A stretch of 64,000 nt of DNA from Paratrimastix pyriformis (lineage: Eukaryota > Preaxostyla > Paratrimastigidae), in the NCBI GenBank assembly GCA_027972325.1, contig JAPMOS010000126.1, positions 1-64,000 on the forward strand, given 5' to 3'. A model generated the notes under the pieces. That model worked only from the letters and a program-made list of their open reading frames with translations. It was not told the origin of the DNA and searched no databases. Shown one piece after another: positions 46,198 to 57,544 of the stretch (positions within the stretch are counted from its first letter, which is position 1; the number at the start of each line of letters is the position of its first letter). Position numbers and translations under genes: made by a program.

Positions 46198-48467
46198 TTA
46201 TTGCGAGTCAATCTGGACCATCAAATCCCGCATCTTGGTCATGAGAGCCATCATCTTGGTCAAGTCGGTTGTGTGGGACAGCTCCTCCCTGACCCTGACC
46301 AGCTCGGCCCCGAGGAGGAAAGCGGGTGAGTCCGGGGGCAGATCGTAGAAAATCTCTCCCGCAAAGCCCCGGGGTTCAAAACGCCTGCCGTCCGAGTTCA
46401 GCCCGACCACCAATGGGAGATCGAGATCAGCATTCCCGGGGACTGGGTCGGTGTGGTAGCTGGCGTTGGCGCACCGGAACGTGACGCACTCGCCGGCGGC
46501 GAGGACCACAGGCTTACTGAAGAGGATCGGCACGAGCTGGTCCCTCACTAAGGGAGGACGAAGCTCCACAAGGGGGACGCCCCAGTCATATTCCAGTTGG
46601 CTCCGGCAGGACGCCGAGCGGCTGGAGACAATCAGCGGTATCTTCTCAGACTCTGGGTAGAGGGCGAGGCCCACCACTCGGATGGGCACCCGCGCCTGCA
46701 GGTCGAAGAAGCAAATTTCGGCGGCGTTGTCAGCAGCTCCGCCCGAGAGGACCCGCGAGGTTCGGCGGAGATGCGCCAGCTGGGCAGAGCAGGAGCGATT
46801 AACGTTTCGAAGGAATGTCGACCGGAACAACAGACCAACTGCACAGGAGAACTTGGGATGGGGGCTGGGGCTGGGGCTGGGGCTGGGGCTGGGGCTGGGG
46901 CTGGGGCCGGGGCCGGGGCCGGGGCCGGGGCCGGGGCCGGGGCCGGGGCAACCGGGGCCGGGGCAACCGGGGCCGGGGCAACCGGGACCGCGGCAGCACG
47001 AGGCTGCACACGCAAAACGAATGGGGGCAGGTGGGCTTATGACCGAGCTTGCGCCCAGCAGGAGGTAAAACACGAAAACCGATCACAGCACAGCCGCATC
47101 CAACGGACGGCAAAGGACACACGCCCACAACAGGATCGTCAAGCGGCGCGGACCAGCGCCGGCGCCAGCGCGGCGACTTGTCTCTTGAGGGTCTCCACCT
47201 CACCCTGCAGGCGCTGCTGGGCAGCGATGCTCTGGTCCAGGGCCGCCTTGAACTCGGCCCGGTCCCTCTGCAGGGCCCGGCTCAGGCAGGTCACATGATG
47301 GGCGGCCCCGGCGGCGAGATGGTCCTCCATCCGGCAGCGGGCTATCTGCTCGGCCGCAGGATGGAAAAGAAAATAGCCCCACAATCCACAATGGTTTAGA
47401 CTGAGCCTTCGACCCTTCGTGCATCATCCAGTCATCGTCATCATCACCATCACGTCATCCAGGGCACCTTTACATCCGAATCGCCTGACCTGGGCTTCAC
47501 ATCCCGGGACGGGGCATGGCAGGGTTGCCTCGGGGCACTGAACCCGGTGGGCATCGAGGGCCGAGCGGCGGAAGAGCCGATGGCAGTCCGGGCAGGGCAC
47601 CTCCGCGGCAGGGCAAACCGTCCCCAGATGGGCCTAATGGGGCGGAAACAGGGAGGAAGGAGGGGGGGAGGGGGAGGGGACGAGGTTCAAACCGGACCGA
47701 TCGTGTGTGTGTGTGTGTGGGGGGGTTCAAACCTGGTGATCCTTCCGCGCCATCACCGCTCCGCACATATCACAGGGCAGCGGATGCCACTCACAGGCTT
47801 CCAGGTGCGCTACGAGGGTGGGGAAGTGGGCTCGTCAGGCGGAATCATCTCACCAAGCCAAAACTTCCACCTCACCATGGCGTGAGCACAGACCTTGCAA
47901 GTTGCATGCCAGACAGCGGTAGGTGCATCCCTTGTGGGAGCAACCGACCTCCCGCTGGGCGCACTCATGGGTCTGGTGCCGGATGAGGTCTTCCAAAGCA
48001 CCCTGCCATTCACACGGACGCTGGCGGACAGAGCCAGAAGGTTGAGCAATGGTGGAATGGAACAAAAAAACAGACTTGCGGGCAATGGACACGAAGTTGC
48101 TGGATCATAGAATTGAAGACGGGATCCCGGTTGAAGTACGGCTCGGCGATTTCCTGTCGGCAGCATCTGAAGACAATGGGATCATCGAAAACGTGAGGTG
48201 GCAATCCAGACGGGCAGGTGACGGGATGCTTTTGCTTCGCCCACCTCTGGCAGCATGACTCGCATGTCTTGTGACTGCCACGGCACAGCAGTGTCACTGC
48301 CTGCCGCATCACACCTGCAAACACAGGGAATGGGTGCGCGGCGCATGACAGCACAACGGACATTGGCAAATTGGGCAGAGCATCGCGGGGTGGACCTCCT
48401 GCTGGAAGAGCTCGGTCGGGAACCCCTCGCGAGGTCCCTCGTCCGGCAGCTGCGCCATCTGCGCCAT
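46198..48467 (-). CDS. RING / TRAF-type zinc finger / coiled-coil protein, paralog A
   Basis: Minus strand, start MAQMAQLPDEGPREG (48467). A RING finger, split by a short intron, reads CPICQC then VMRQAVTLLCRGSHKTCESC and CPSG. TRAF-type fingers follow: CEWQGALEDLIRHQTHECAQ with CSHKGC and CLACN (about 48000-47900), HLEACEWHPLPCD.CGAVMA (about 47800), VCPAAEVPCPDCHRLFRRSA (about 47600). Then comes a coiled coil (RAEFKAALDQSIAAQQRLQG, 47384-47150) and a C-terminal beta-rich domain (PIRVVGLALYPES, KPVVLAAGECVTFRC, FEPRGFAGEIFYDL), which resembles PHR domains. RING/TRAF proteins are usually E3 ubiquitin ligases or adaptors. This copy alone keeps a further helix (LLGAELVRVREELSH) to the stop TAA at 46198-46200. 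Confidence 0.75.
46858..46990. repeat. (GGGGCT)n(GGGGCC)n hexanucleotide repeat
   Basis: About seven GGGGCT, six GGGGCC and several GGGGCAACC-type units on the plus strand, in an intron of paralog A between coiled coil and C-terminal domain. The G side lies on the template strand. Shrunken versions occur at the same place in paralogs B (about 49970-50010) and C (about 55045-55075). Confidence 0.9.
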
Positions 48468-48854
48468 CGGGGTGCAACATACTCGCCCTCGGTCACGCCG
48501 GCATGTCGCTGCAGCCGCTTCGGGGGAAAAACGTGTTGGCCCGGGGACAATGGGGCAATTGCCGGAGAAGAACGATGAAAAGGGAAGAAAGAAAGAAAGA
48601 AAGAGAGGGAAGAGGAGAACGAGCCGCTTCGGCGCGCCGGCCTTCGATGCCGAGTTGGAGCGCCCCGCGGAATGATTGAATTTTCCCCACAATTTCCGGT
48701 GAATGCTCTCACTTCGAGCTTCCTCGATATCCCCCATTCATCAGCCCTGAGTGGTCGCGGGTTTGGCTCTCATTCCCACTCCATTCGTCCCAAAAACGCC
48801 TCCCAAAGAGAAGTCGAGTCTGCGGAGAAGGATAAAAAAAAAGTCATTTCCGCC

Positions 48855-49230
48855 GCCTATCTTGACCCACTCCCTCTCCGAGCTCCCCCGCGGTCTTCTG
48901 GTCTACAATCCCGCATGCCGCCAATTGCCCGGCCGACAGCCAGCCTGATCCCCATCCTGCACACCCACCACTCCATGTCGCCGCGCTGTCCCATCCGCTC
49001 CCAGCCTCCACCACCCCACAGCCGCCACGGCGACCGCTCCCAACACTCTTTCCGCGGTGGGTACAACATACCCGAGCCACCAGCCATCGGCCTGCAGCCG
49101 CCGCTGCGCCGGCACCCCTCACGCGGCTCGTCCCACAACATCGTGCCCCAGGACCAGTGCCCCGGGCAAGATTGGTCACCAGCCGCCCTGAGCCCATGTG
49201 CAAGCTTCTCCGCGTTGCAGTGGGGCATCA
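48855..49230 (-). mobile_element. Decayed LINE fragment in the A/B spacer
   Basis: Minus-strand sequence matches the C-terminal part of the LINE at 40314-45584 in broken frames (ACGIVDQKTAGELGE, YPPRKECWER, QRRLQADGWWLG). It is truncated at both ends and carries several indels. Confidence 0.7.
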
Positions 49231-49435
49231 GCCAGCTTGCCGGCGGATTCGTTTCGAGGGGTTCTTTCGGGGTGGTGTTCGGCTGTCGGTCGGAGGAGAC
49301 ATCTATCCGGGGTCGGGCTTCGTCCCCCCCCCCCACCCCACCCCACCCCACCCCCCACCCCACCCCACCCCACCCCCTCCCTCCCCCTCCCCCCCGGGCA
49401 TGCGGGACAGTTTTCAATCATGTCTTCACCGGAAA

Positions 49436-51855
49436 TCAATCCTGCAGATTGTAGAAAATCTCTCCCGCAAAGCCCCGGGGTTCGAAACGCTGACCGTCAA
49501 AGTGCAGCCCGACCACAAGTGGGAGATCGAGATCAGCATTCCCGGGGAGTGGGTCGTTGTGGTACCTGGCGTTGGCGCATCGGAACGTGATGCACTCGCC
49601 GGCGGCGAGGACCACAGGCTCCCTGAAGAGGACTGGCACGAGTGGGTCCTTCACCAAGGGAGGGCGAAGCTCCACAAGGGGGGCGCCCCAGCCATCGGCC
49701 AGTGGGGCGCGGCAGGACGCCGAGCGGCTGGAGACGATAAGCGGTATCTCCACAGACTCTGGGTAGAGGGCGAGGCCCACCACTCGGAGAGTGGTGGGCA
49801 CCCGCGCCTGCAGGTCGAAGACACAGAAACCGTCTGCTCCGTTGTCTGCAGCTCCGCCCGAGAGGACTCGCGAGGTTCGACGGAGATGCGCCAGCTGGGC
49901 AGAGCAGGAGCGGTGAGCGATCCGAGTCACCGGAACAAACAACAGACCAACTCAACAGGCGAAAGTGGGACCGGGGCCAGGGCCATCGGGGCCACCGGGG
50001 CCGCGGCAGCAAGAGGCTAGTCGCACGAACAAAGGGGACGGACGGGAAGAACTCATGACCGAGCTCGCAAAACAGGGAAACCGAACACGCCAAAGACGCA
50101 TCCAGCAACGAACAGATCAAGGACAGGCCCCTGAACAACAGCATCATGAGGCAGACAGCGCGTACCAGTGCCGGCGCAAGCCCCGCGACTTGCCTCTTGA
50201 GGGCCTCCACCTCACCCTGCAGGCGCTGCTGGGCAGTCAGGGCCGCCCTGAGCTCGGCCCGGTCCCTCTCGGCGGCGGCCTGCCCTTGGAGCAGGGCCCG
50301 GCTCAGGCAGGTCACATGCTGGGCGGCTCCGGCGGCGAGATGGTCCTCCATCCGGCAGCGGGCAATCTGTCGGACAAGAAGTCAGTGAGGGCCTGGACGC
50401 CCAGAGTGGTCCCTTCACAGCATCATTCGCCATCATTCTCCACATCATCATCATCATCAATCAATCAATCAATTATCAATCATCCAATCATCCAAACATC
50501 ATCCAATCATCATCCAATCATCATCATCCAGCCATCATCCAGCCATCATCATCACCCGGTCATCATCACCCGGTCATCATGATCGTCATCGTCATCGTCA
50601 TCGTCACCCAGATCATCGTCCAATCGTCGTCCAGATCGGCATCCAATCATCCGATCATCGCCATCATCATCATCCCGCATCATCCCGCATCCTCCACCAT
50701 CCCGTCACCCGTACAAGCAGACAGCAACCGGACCTGGGCATCGCATCCCGGGACGGGGCATGGCAGGGATGCCTCGGGGCACTGGGCCCGGTGGGCATCG
50801 AGGGCCGAGCGCCGGAAGAGCCGATGGCAGTCCGGGCAGGGCACCTCCGCGGCAGGGCAAACCGTCCCCAGATGGGCCTGACCGGGGCGGAACGGACCGC
50901 GGGAGAGTGGTGAGCGCGAGTGGTGAGCGCGAGTGGTGAGTGCGAGTGGTGGGCGGTGGGGGTGAGGTGGGGTGAGTGGGTGGGGTGGGTGGGGGTGAGT
51001 GGGGGTGGGGTGAGTGGGGGGGTGTCAAACCTGGTGATCTTTCCGCGCCATCACCGCACCGCACTTCTCACAGGGCAGCGGATGCCACTCGCAGGCGTCG
51101 AGATGCGCTGCGATGCATGGAGGGGTGCAGTCAGACTACAGAACCTCACGGGCGCCATGTCCTCACCAGGTGACATAGCCTCACCAGCATCAAAGAGAGC
51201 GAAAATCCCGTATTTGATCTGGAAATGGGTCGTCATCGAGTCAGGCAAAATAACCTCACCAGGCGCCATAACCTCACCATGGCAGAATACAGACCTTGCA
51301 AGTTGCATGCCGGACAGCGGAAGGTGCATCCTTCATGGGAGCAACCGACCTCCCGCTGGGCACACTCATGGGTCTGGTGCCGGGTGAGGTCTTCCAGAGC
51401 ACCCTGCCATCCACACGGACGCTGGTGGACAGAGCCAGAAGGTTGAGCAATGGTGAAATGGAACAAAACCAGACTTGCGGGCAATGGACACGAAGTTGCT
51501 GGATCATAGAATTGAAGACGGGATCCCGGTTGAAGTACGGCTCGGCGATTTCCTGTCGGCAGCATCTGAAGACAATCGGATCATCGAAAACGTGAGGTGG
51601 CAATCCAGACGGGCAGGTGACGGGCTGCTTTTGTTTCGCCCACCTCTGGCAGCATGACTCGCATGTCTTGTGACTGCCACGGCACAGCAGTGTCACTGCC
51701 TGCCGCATCACACCTGCGCGAACACACAGGGAATGGGTGCGCGGCGCATGACAGCACAACGGACATTGGCAAATTGGGCAGAGCATTGCGGGGTGGACAT
51801 CCTGCTGAAAGAGCTCGGTCGGGAACCCCTCGCGAGGTTCCTCGTCCGGCAGCTG
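49436..51855 (-). CDS. RING / TRAF-type zinc finger / coiled-coil protein, paralog B (start lost)
   Basis: Same layout as paralog A: RING CPICQC and RGSHKTCESC (about 51790-51600), TRAF finger CGWQGALEDLTRHQTHECAQ (about 51420), HLDACEWHPLPCEKCGAVMA (about 51080), CPAAEVPCPDCHRLFRRSAL (about 50830), coiled coil (50351-50140), PHR-like domain (49942-49440) ending FYNLQD and TGA at 49436. The N-terminal exon opens at QLPDEEPREGF, but the ATG and 5' flank seen in A, C and D are missing: 1.5 kb of other DNA starts at 51859, and the lost 5' flank resumes at 53371. The gene is probably silent or uses another start. Confidence 0.65.
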
Positions 51856-51858
51856 CGC

Positions 51859-53370
51859 ACGTCGGCACGCCTATGGGCAAAACGACCCCCGCCGGAATTC
51901 AACCGCCTCGCCCGGTGGGCCCGGGCCTGGCCCTGACCCGGACAGGAACCCATGGGGGGCTCACTGTTTCTCTCTTGGAATATCCTAGTTTGGTTGGGTT
52001 CCGAGCCTCAAAGCTGCGGTCACGAAGGGGGCGCGACGATCGAAGGGGTGCATTCGGCACCAAAATCGCAAAAAGACTTTTTACAAAATTCTGCAGGCTC
52101 AGTTTTTTCTAATTGGGGTCTAGTTTCCCAGGCCCAACGCAAACGACCGAGAGCCTGCGGGTGAACCGGATTTTTCATCGGGAGCATGGCAGACATTTTT
52201 CCAGAGGGGGAGTGGGTGGTGGGTTCCGGTCAGTCTCGGGACACGGTGCTGGTGTACCACAGACTGGAATGAGGGCCAAGTGGTCCCGGGGCAAGCAAAC
52301 GGCGCGAGGAGAGGGGAACTGAAAGAAAACTCCAAAACCTGAGGTCGGCACAGTGGGCGAACAAAGATCGAGAGGAAAATTCTGTAGGCTCAGATTTTTC
52401 TAAATTCTTTTTTGTGTCTAAATATGCTATAACGAGGCGGCTCGCCTCGACTGACGGCGCTGAAGCCCCGAATCAATGGAGTCCAAAACGAGAGGAGACT
52501 TCTCAAGAGATGCGACACAGTGGAATAAAAACCTATGGACTCAACCAGTGTGAAGATCGCATCGGCTACAGTGTCGCGATCCCAGGGGAGGAGGGAAACA
52601 CATGCTATATGCAGAGGAGGGAACCGCGGAATTGAGGTTGCTGCGCATTCTGGTCTTTCAGTGAGTTCGAGGAGGGCCAACGGTAAAGACCCCATCAAAA
52701 AGAGAGCTCCCGGAACGTTTCTCCTGGTGAAGACGTCAAGCCAATGGTGATCCCTGAAGTGAACGCTCTCAGGTGTAAGTTTGAAAACGGTTCCAAGATC
52801 CCTCGGGGTGTTTCCGAATCAGCAACGAACGGCCGTTTTGCGCGCCGGCTTCAACTGCTCCGGGAGCGTCGGGCAGGACCACCGCCAGTGGCCAGCGAGC
52901 GGGGGGCCCGGCGGGAGGCTACGTCGCGGCGACGGAGACGGCTGCCTGCTGTGCCCATCCAGCAGACTAGTGGCCACCACAACGAGGCCTCCTCTACATA
53001 ACAATGGACTGAACCCCTCTCCTTTGCGGGTGGACGACGGCAGCGTCAGGCTCGCCGGATGGGCTCGTCCTCAAAACCTGCAGGGAGGGGGGTGGGTCTC
53101 AGGTCGCTGCTCTTCCCGTCTCCTTCTCTTCCTGCTTTGCTTTCGCCAGGATGGCGGCACTGCCCAAGCGGGACTACATCTGGGCCTGACGCTGGGCCTC
53201 AAGCGCTGAAGTGGCTGGGGATGAGGTGATATTTTGTGAAATCGGGTTGGGAAATGGGGGAAATGGGAGTAAAACCTTTTGTGAACTCTTCTCGATTGCG
53301 ATTATCTAGTTAGCCTCCTACGAGGCTGCATTAACACGAGACTGACTGACTGCGCCGACGTGCCGACGTG
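51859..53370. other. 1.5-kb insertion between paralog B and its 5' flank
   Basis: The other paralogs run straight from GGCAGCTGCGCC to the start region; here TGCGC occurs on both sides (51854-51858 and 53371-53375) as a likely 5-bp target duplication. The ends of the insert, ACGTCGGCACG and CGTGCCGACGT, are inverted copies. Inside are two related AAAATTCTG.AGGCTCAG segments (about 52086 and 52377), a short open stretch DIFPEGEWVVGSGQSRDTVL (about 52190-52270) and a LINE 3' fragment. Confidence 0.55.
52838..53357 (+). mobile_element. LINE 3' fragment, second copy of the (ACTG)n-tailed family
   Basis: Codons for RLQLLRERRAGPP through HHNEASST and then the same 3' UTR as the element at 34327-35745, ending ACGAGACTGACTGACTG. 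5'-truncated; opposite orientation to the first copy. Confidence 0.8.
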
Positions 53371-53960
53371 TGCGCCATCGGGGTGCAACATACTCGCCCT
53401 CGGTCACGCCGGCATATGTCAATTCCGCAACCCCCCCCCAACGGCCCAAGAGGCCGGAGGGCCGCTGTCCACCATCACCTTGGGTCATTTGATCCTGGCC
53501 AGCGACTGCCCTCTGATGGACTGCCCCCCGCAAAGGCCTGGCCGAGTAACAATCTCGTTTTGCCTGTGTCTGCGGGGCAGAGCCAGAATACATCGACTAT
53601 CTCTCTCAACCGCCCGAGTTGGAAGCGCAGTATTGAACCTTTTCCCACAATTTCCGGTGAACGCTCTCACTTCGAGCTTCCTCGGCACCCCCCCCCCCCT
53701 CCCCCTTTCTTTCTTTCTCGTGTTATGCAGCCTCGTGCCCTGAGGGTTTGGCTCTCATTTCCATTCGTTCCCAAAAACGCCTCCCATCATGCAAAGAGAA
53801 GTCGAGTCTGCGGAGAAGGTGATAAAAAAAGTCGAAAAAAGGTGGGGTTTATCACCCCGGGGGAGCAGAGTCAGCCGGCGGCATGACGTCGGGGAAGGCA
53901 GGTGGTTGACGACCCGCTTGTACGAGAAGGAAGTTGCACATCTGCTGGACGGGGTTCTAA
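53371..53960. other. Displaced 5' flank of paralog B plus remnant of coiled-coil gene end
   Basis: Begins with the start-codon region of the RING/TRAF family (GCGCCATCGGGGTGCAACAT), then the shared upstream block (AATTTCCGGTGAACGCTCTC, AGAAGTCGAGTCTGCGGAGA). From about 53860 it matches, on the minus strand, the last exon of the coiled-coil gene at 59999-60110. No intact gene. Confidence 0.6.
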
Positions 53961-54057
53961 AGTTGGGGACCATGAAGGGTCAGCGGCTCCGGACAAGGCA
54001 CTCGCAAGACCTGCGCCTCTTGTTGGCTGAAAGAAAGGCACTCGCCGTTTTCACCCT

Positions 54058-54370
54058 CACCCGCCCCTCCCGCATCGAGCACTCGCTACTCCCTTAGCTC
54101 ACCTACGACTCAACCCTCGGCCTCATCGCACCCCTCCTCATCCCCGAGCCACCAGCCAGCGACCTGCAGCCGCAGCTGCGCCGGCACCCCTCACGCGGCT
54201 CGTCCCACAACATCAGTGCCCCAGGACCAGTGCCCCGGGCAAGATTGGTCACCAGCCGCCCTGAGCCCATGCACCTCCCAGCCCGTGTACCCGGCAGCCC
54301 GCCCGCCATCCCTCCCCTCATCAGCTTCTCCGCATTGCAGTTGGGAAAAAGTCTTTGCCGGGGCGGATTC
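54058..54370 (-). mobile_element. Decayed LINE fragment in the B/C spacer
   Basis: Minus-strand matches to the C-terminal part and 3' end region of the LINE at 40314-45584 (CNAEKLMRGGMAGGLPGT, TRAGR), with internal deletion. It shares its right border with the fragment in the A/B spacer, so it belongs to the duplicated unit. Confidence 0.65.
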
Positions 54371-54516
54371 GTTTCGGGGCGGTGTTCGGCTGTCGGTCGG
54401 AGGAGACATCCATCGGAGGAGACATCCATCCGGGGTCGGAGACTTCCAGCTTCGCTCCCCCCCCCCCCCCCCCCCCCGGGCATGCGGGACAGTTTGCAAT
54501 CATGTCTTCACCGAAA

Positions 54517-56701
54517 TCAATCCTGCAGATTGTAGAAAATCTCTCCCGCAAAGCCCCGGGGTTCAAAACGCTTGCCGTCCGAGTTCAGCCCGACCACCAA
54601 TGGGAGATCGAGATCAGCATTCCCGGGGACTGGTTTGGTGCGGTACCTGGCGTTGGCGCATCGGAACGTGATGCACTCGCCGGCGGCGAGGGACACGGGC
54701 TCCCTGAAGAGGACCGGCATGGGTTGATCCATCACTAAGGGAGGGCGAAGCTCCCCAAGGGGGGCGCCCCAGCCATCGGCCAGTGGGGCGCGGCAGGACG
54801 CCGAGCGGCTGGAGACGATAAGCGGTTTCTCCACAAAATTTGGGGAGAGGGCGAGGCCCACCACTCGGATGGGCACCCGCGCCTGCAGGTCGAAGACACA
54901 GAAGCCGATGCCGGCTCCGTTGTCTGCAGCTCCGCAAGAGAGGACTCGCGTGGTTCGACGGAGATGCGCCAGCTGGGCAGAGCAGGAGCGGTGAGCGACC
55001 CGAGGAACCGAAACAACAGACCAACTCAGCAGGTGAATTTGGGATGGGGGCCGGGGCTGGGACTGGGGCCACGGCAGCAAGAGGCTACACGCGCAAACAA
55101 ATGGGACGGACGGGAAGAACTCATGACCGAGCTCGTGCCCAGCAGGCAACAAAATGGAAAACCGAACACAAAGGAGCATCCGGACGACGAAAGGACAAGC
55201 CACAACAGCATCATCGGAGGCAGGCAGCGCGGACCAGTGCCGGCGCAAGCCCCGCGACTTGTCTCTTGAGGACCTCCACCTCACCCTGCAGGCGCTGCTG
55301 GGCAGCGATGCTCTGGTCCAGGGCCGCCCTGAGCTCGGCCCGGTCCCTCTCGGCGGCGGCCTGCCCTTGGAGCAGGGCCCGGCTCAGGCAGGTCACATGC
55401 TGGGCGGCTCCGGCGGCGAGATGGTCCTCCATCCGACAGCGGGCAATCTGCCGGACAAGAAGTCAGTGAGGGCTTGGACACCCACAACAATCCCTTCATA
55501 TCATCATCCAATCGTCGCCATCATCGCCCTCTTCGTCGTCTCGTCGTCGTCGTCGTCGTCGTTGTCGTTGTCGTTGTCGTCGTCGTCGTCATCACCATCA
55601 CCATCACCACCACCACCACCACACCACCATCATCAACCATCGCTCATCCGGTCACCGTCATCGTCCAATCATCAACATCATCAATCAGACAGCAACCGGA
55701 CCTGGGCGTCGCATCCCGGGACGGGGCAGGGCAGGGGTGCCTCGGGGCACTGGGCCCGGTGGGCATCGAGGGCCGAGCGCCGGAAGAGCCGATGGCAGTC
55801 CGGGCAGGGCACCTCCGCGGCAGGGCAAACCGTCCCCAGATGGGCCTGATGGAGCGGAAACAGAGGCCAGGGAGCGAGCGCGCGTGAGTGGTGGATGGTG
55901 GGGTGAGTGGGGAGGGAAAAGAGGTGGTGGTGGTGTGTGTGTGGGGGGGAAGATGGGGGGAAGTTGGGGGGGCAAACCTGGTGATCCTTCCGTGGCATCA
56001 CCGCTCCGCACTTCTCACAGGGCAGCGGATGCCACTCGCAGGCTTCCAGGTGCGCTACGAGTGCGGGGGGGGTGCAGACTCGTGAGGCACGATAACCTCA
56101 CCATAGCCATAACTCACCATGGCGTGAACACAGACCTTGCAAATTGCATGCCGGGCAGCGGTAGGAGCATCCCATATGGGAGCAACCGACCTCCCGCTGG
56201 GCGCAATCATGGGTCTGGTGCCGGGTGAGGTCTTCCAGAGCGCCCTGCCATTCACACGGACGCTGGTGGACAGAACCAGAAGGTTGAGCCATGGTGGAAT
56301 GGAACAAAAAACAGACTTGCGGGCAATGGACACGAAGTTGCTGGATAATAGAATTGAAGACGGGATCCCGGTTGAAGTACGGCACGGCGATTTCCTGTCG
56401 GCAGCATCTGAAGAGACAATTGGTTCAGGAAGCAGGAGGTGGCGGGTCCAGACGGGCAAGTGACGGGCTGCTTTTGCTTCGCCCACTTTTGGCAGCAGGT
56501 CTCACATGTCTTGTGACTGCCACGGCACAGCAGAGTCACTGCCTGCCGCATCACACCTGCGCGAACACGCAGGGAATGGGTGCGCGGCGCATGACAGCAC
56601 AACAGACATTGGCAAATTGGGCAGAGCATTGCGGGGTGGACATCCTGCTGAAAGAGCTCGGTCGGGAACCCCTCGCGAGGTCCCTCGTCCGGCAGCTGCA
56701 T
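54517..56701 (-). CDS. RING / TRAF-type zinc finger / coiled-coil protein, paralog C
   Basis: Start MQLPDEGPREGFP (56701), six residues shorter than A and D at the N-terminus. RING CPICQC and RGSHKTCETC (about 56615-56460), TRAF fingers CEWQGALEDLTRHQTHDCAQ with CSHMGCSYRCPACN (56260-56130), CEWHPLPCEKCGAVMPRKDH (about 56030), CPAAEVPCPDCHRLFRRSAL (about 55810), coiled coil (55432-55211), PHR-like domain (PIRVVGLALSPNF, EPVSLAAGECITF, FAGEIFYNLQD; 54960-54520). The loop after the RING (CPSGPATSC) differs from A and B but matches D, so C and D are closer relatives. Confidence 0.7.
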
Positions 56702-56999
56702 CGGGGTGCAACATACTCGCCCTCGGTCACGCCGGCATGTCGTCGCTGAATGCTCCGATGCGAACCGCTGTTCGATACCGAGTTGGGAGCGCCCCACGGG
56801 ATGATTGAACCATTTTCCCACAATTTCCGGTGAATGCTCTCACTTCGAGCTTCCTCGATACCCCCCCATATCTGCCCTGAGTGGTCGCGGGTTTGGCTGT
56901 CATTCTCACTCCATTCGTTCCCAAAAACGCCTTCCATCAGGCAAAGAGAAGTCGAGTCTGCGGAGAAGGTGATAAAAAAAAAAAAAGATGGGTTTATCA

Positions 57000-57390
57000 C
57001 CCCGGCGGGGCAGAGTCAGCCGGCGGCATGACGTCGGGAAGGCAGGCGGTTGACCCGTTTGTACGAGAAGGAAGTTGCACATCTGCTGGACGGGGTTCTA
57101 AAGATGGGGGAACATGAAGGGTCAGCGATGATTGTTGCAAGGGAGAAGGGAGGGCGTCCAGACAAGGCTCTCTCGCAAGACTTGCGCCTCTTGCTGAAAG
57201 GGAAGAAAGAAAACAACAGAAATGAGGTGGGGGAATATACCCTTGGGAGGAGAGTGTCGAAATCCCCACACGGGGGAGGAGCCACCACACAGGCGGAGCC
57301 ACCACAAACGGGGAGAGGGCGGCGGACCTGAAACTGTGCGAGAACCGAGTCGCGAGATTGTTGAAGCTCGAAATGGCAGGATGGATGGAC
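57000..57390 (-). pseudogene. Dead copy of the last exons of the coiled-coil gene
   Basis: On the minus strand FELQQSRDSVLAQFQ (about 57370), EAQVLRESLVW (about 57190) and MCNFLLVQTGQPPAFPDVMP (about 57080-57010) mirror the final exons of the gene at 59999-64000. The upstream exons are absent; paralog D follows. It is a leftover of the tandem duplication. Confidence 0.65.
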
Positions 57391-57544
57391 GGATGGACGG
57401 ATGGACGGATGAACGAATGAACGGATGGGGACCGTCTTCGTTGATACACCGTTGGCAGCCCTGATTCCCCTCTCTACGCCCTGTTCCCCCCCCCCCCCCC
57501 CCCCCGGGCATGCGGGACAGTTTTCCATCATGTCTTCACCGCTA

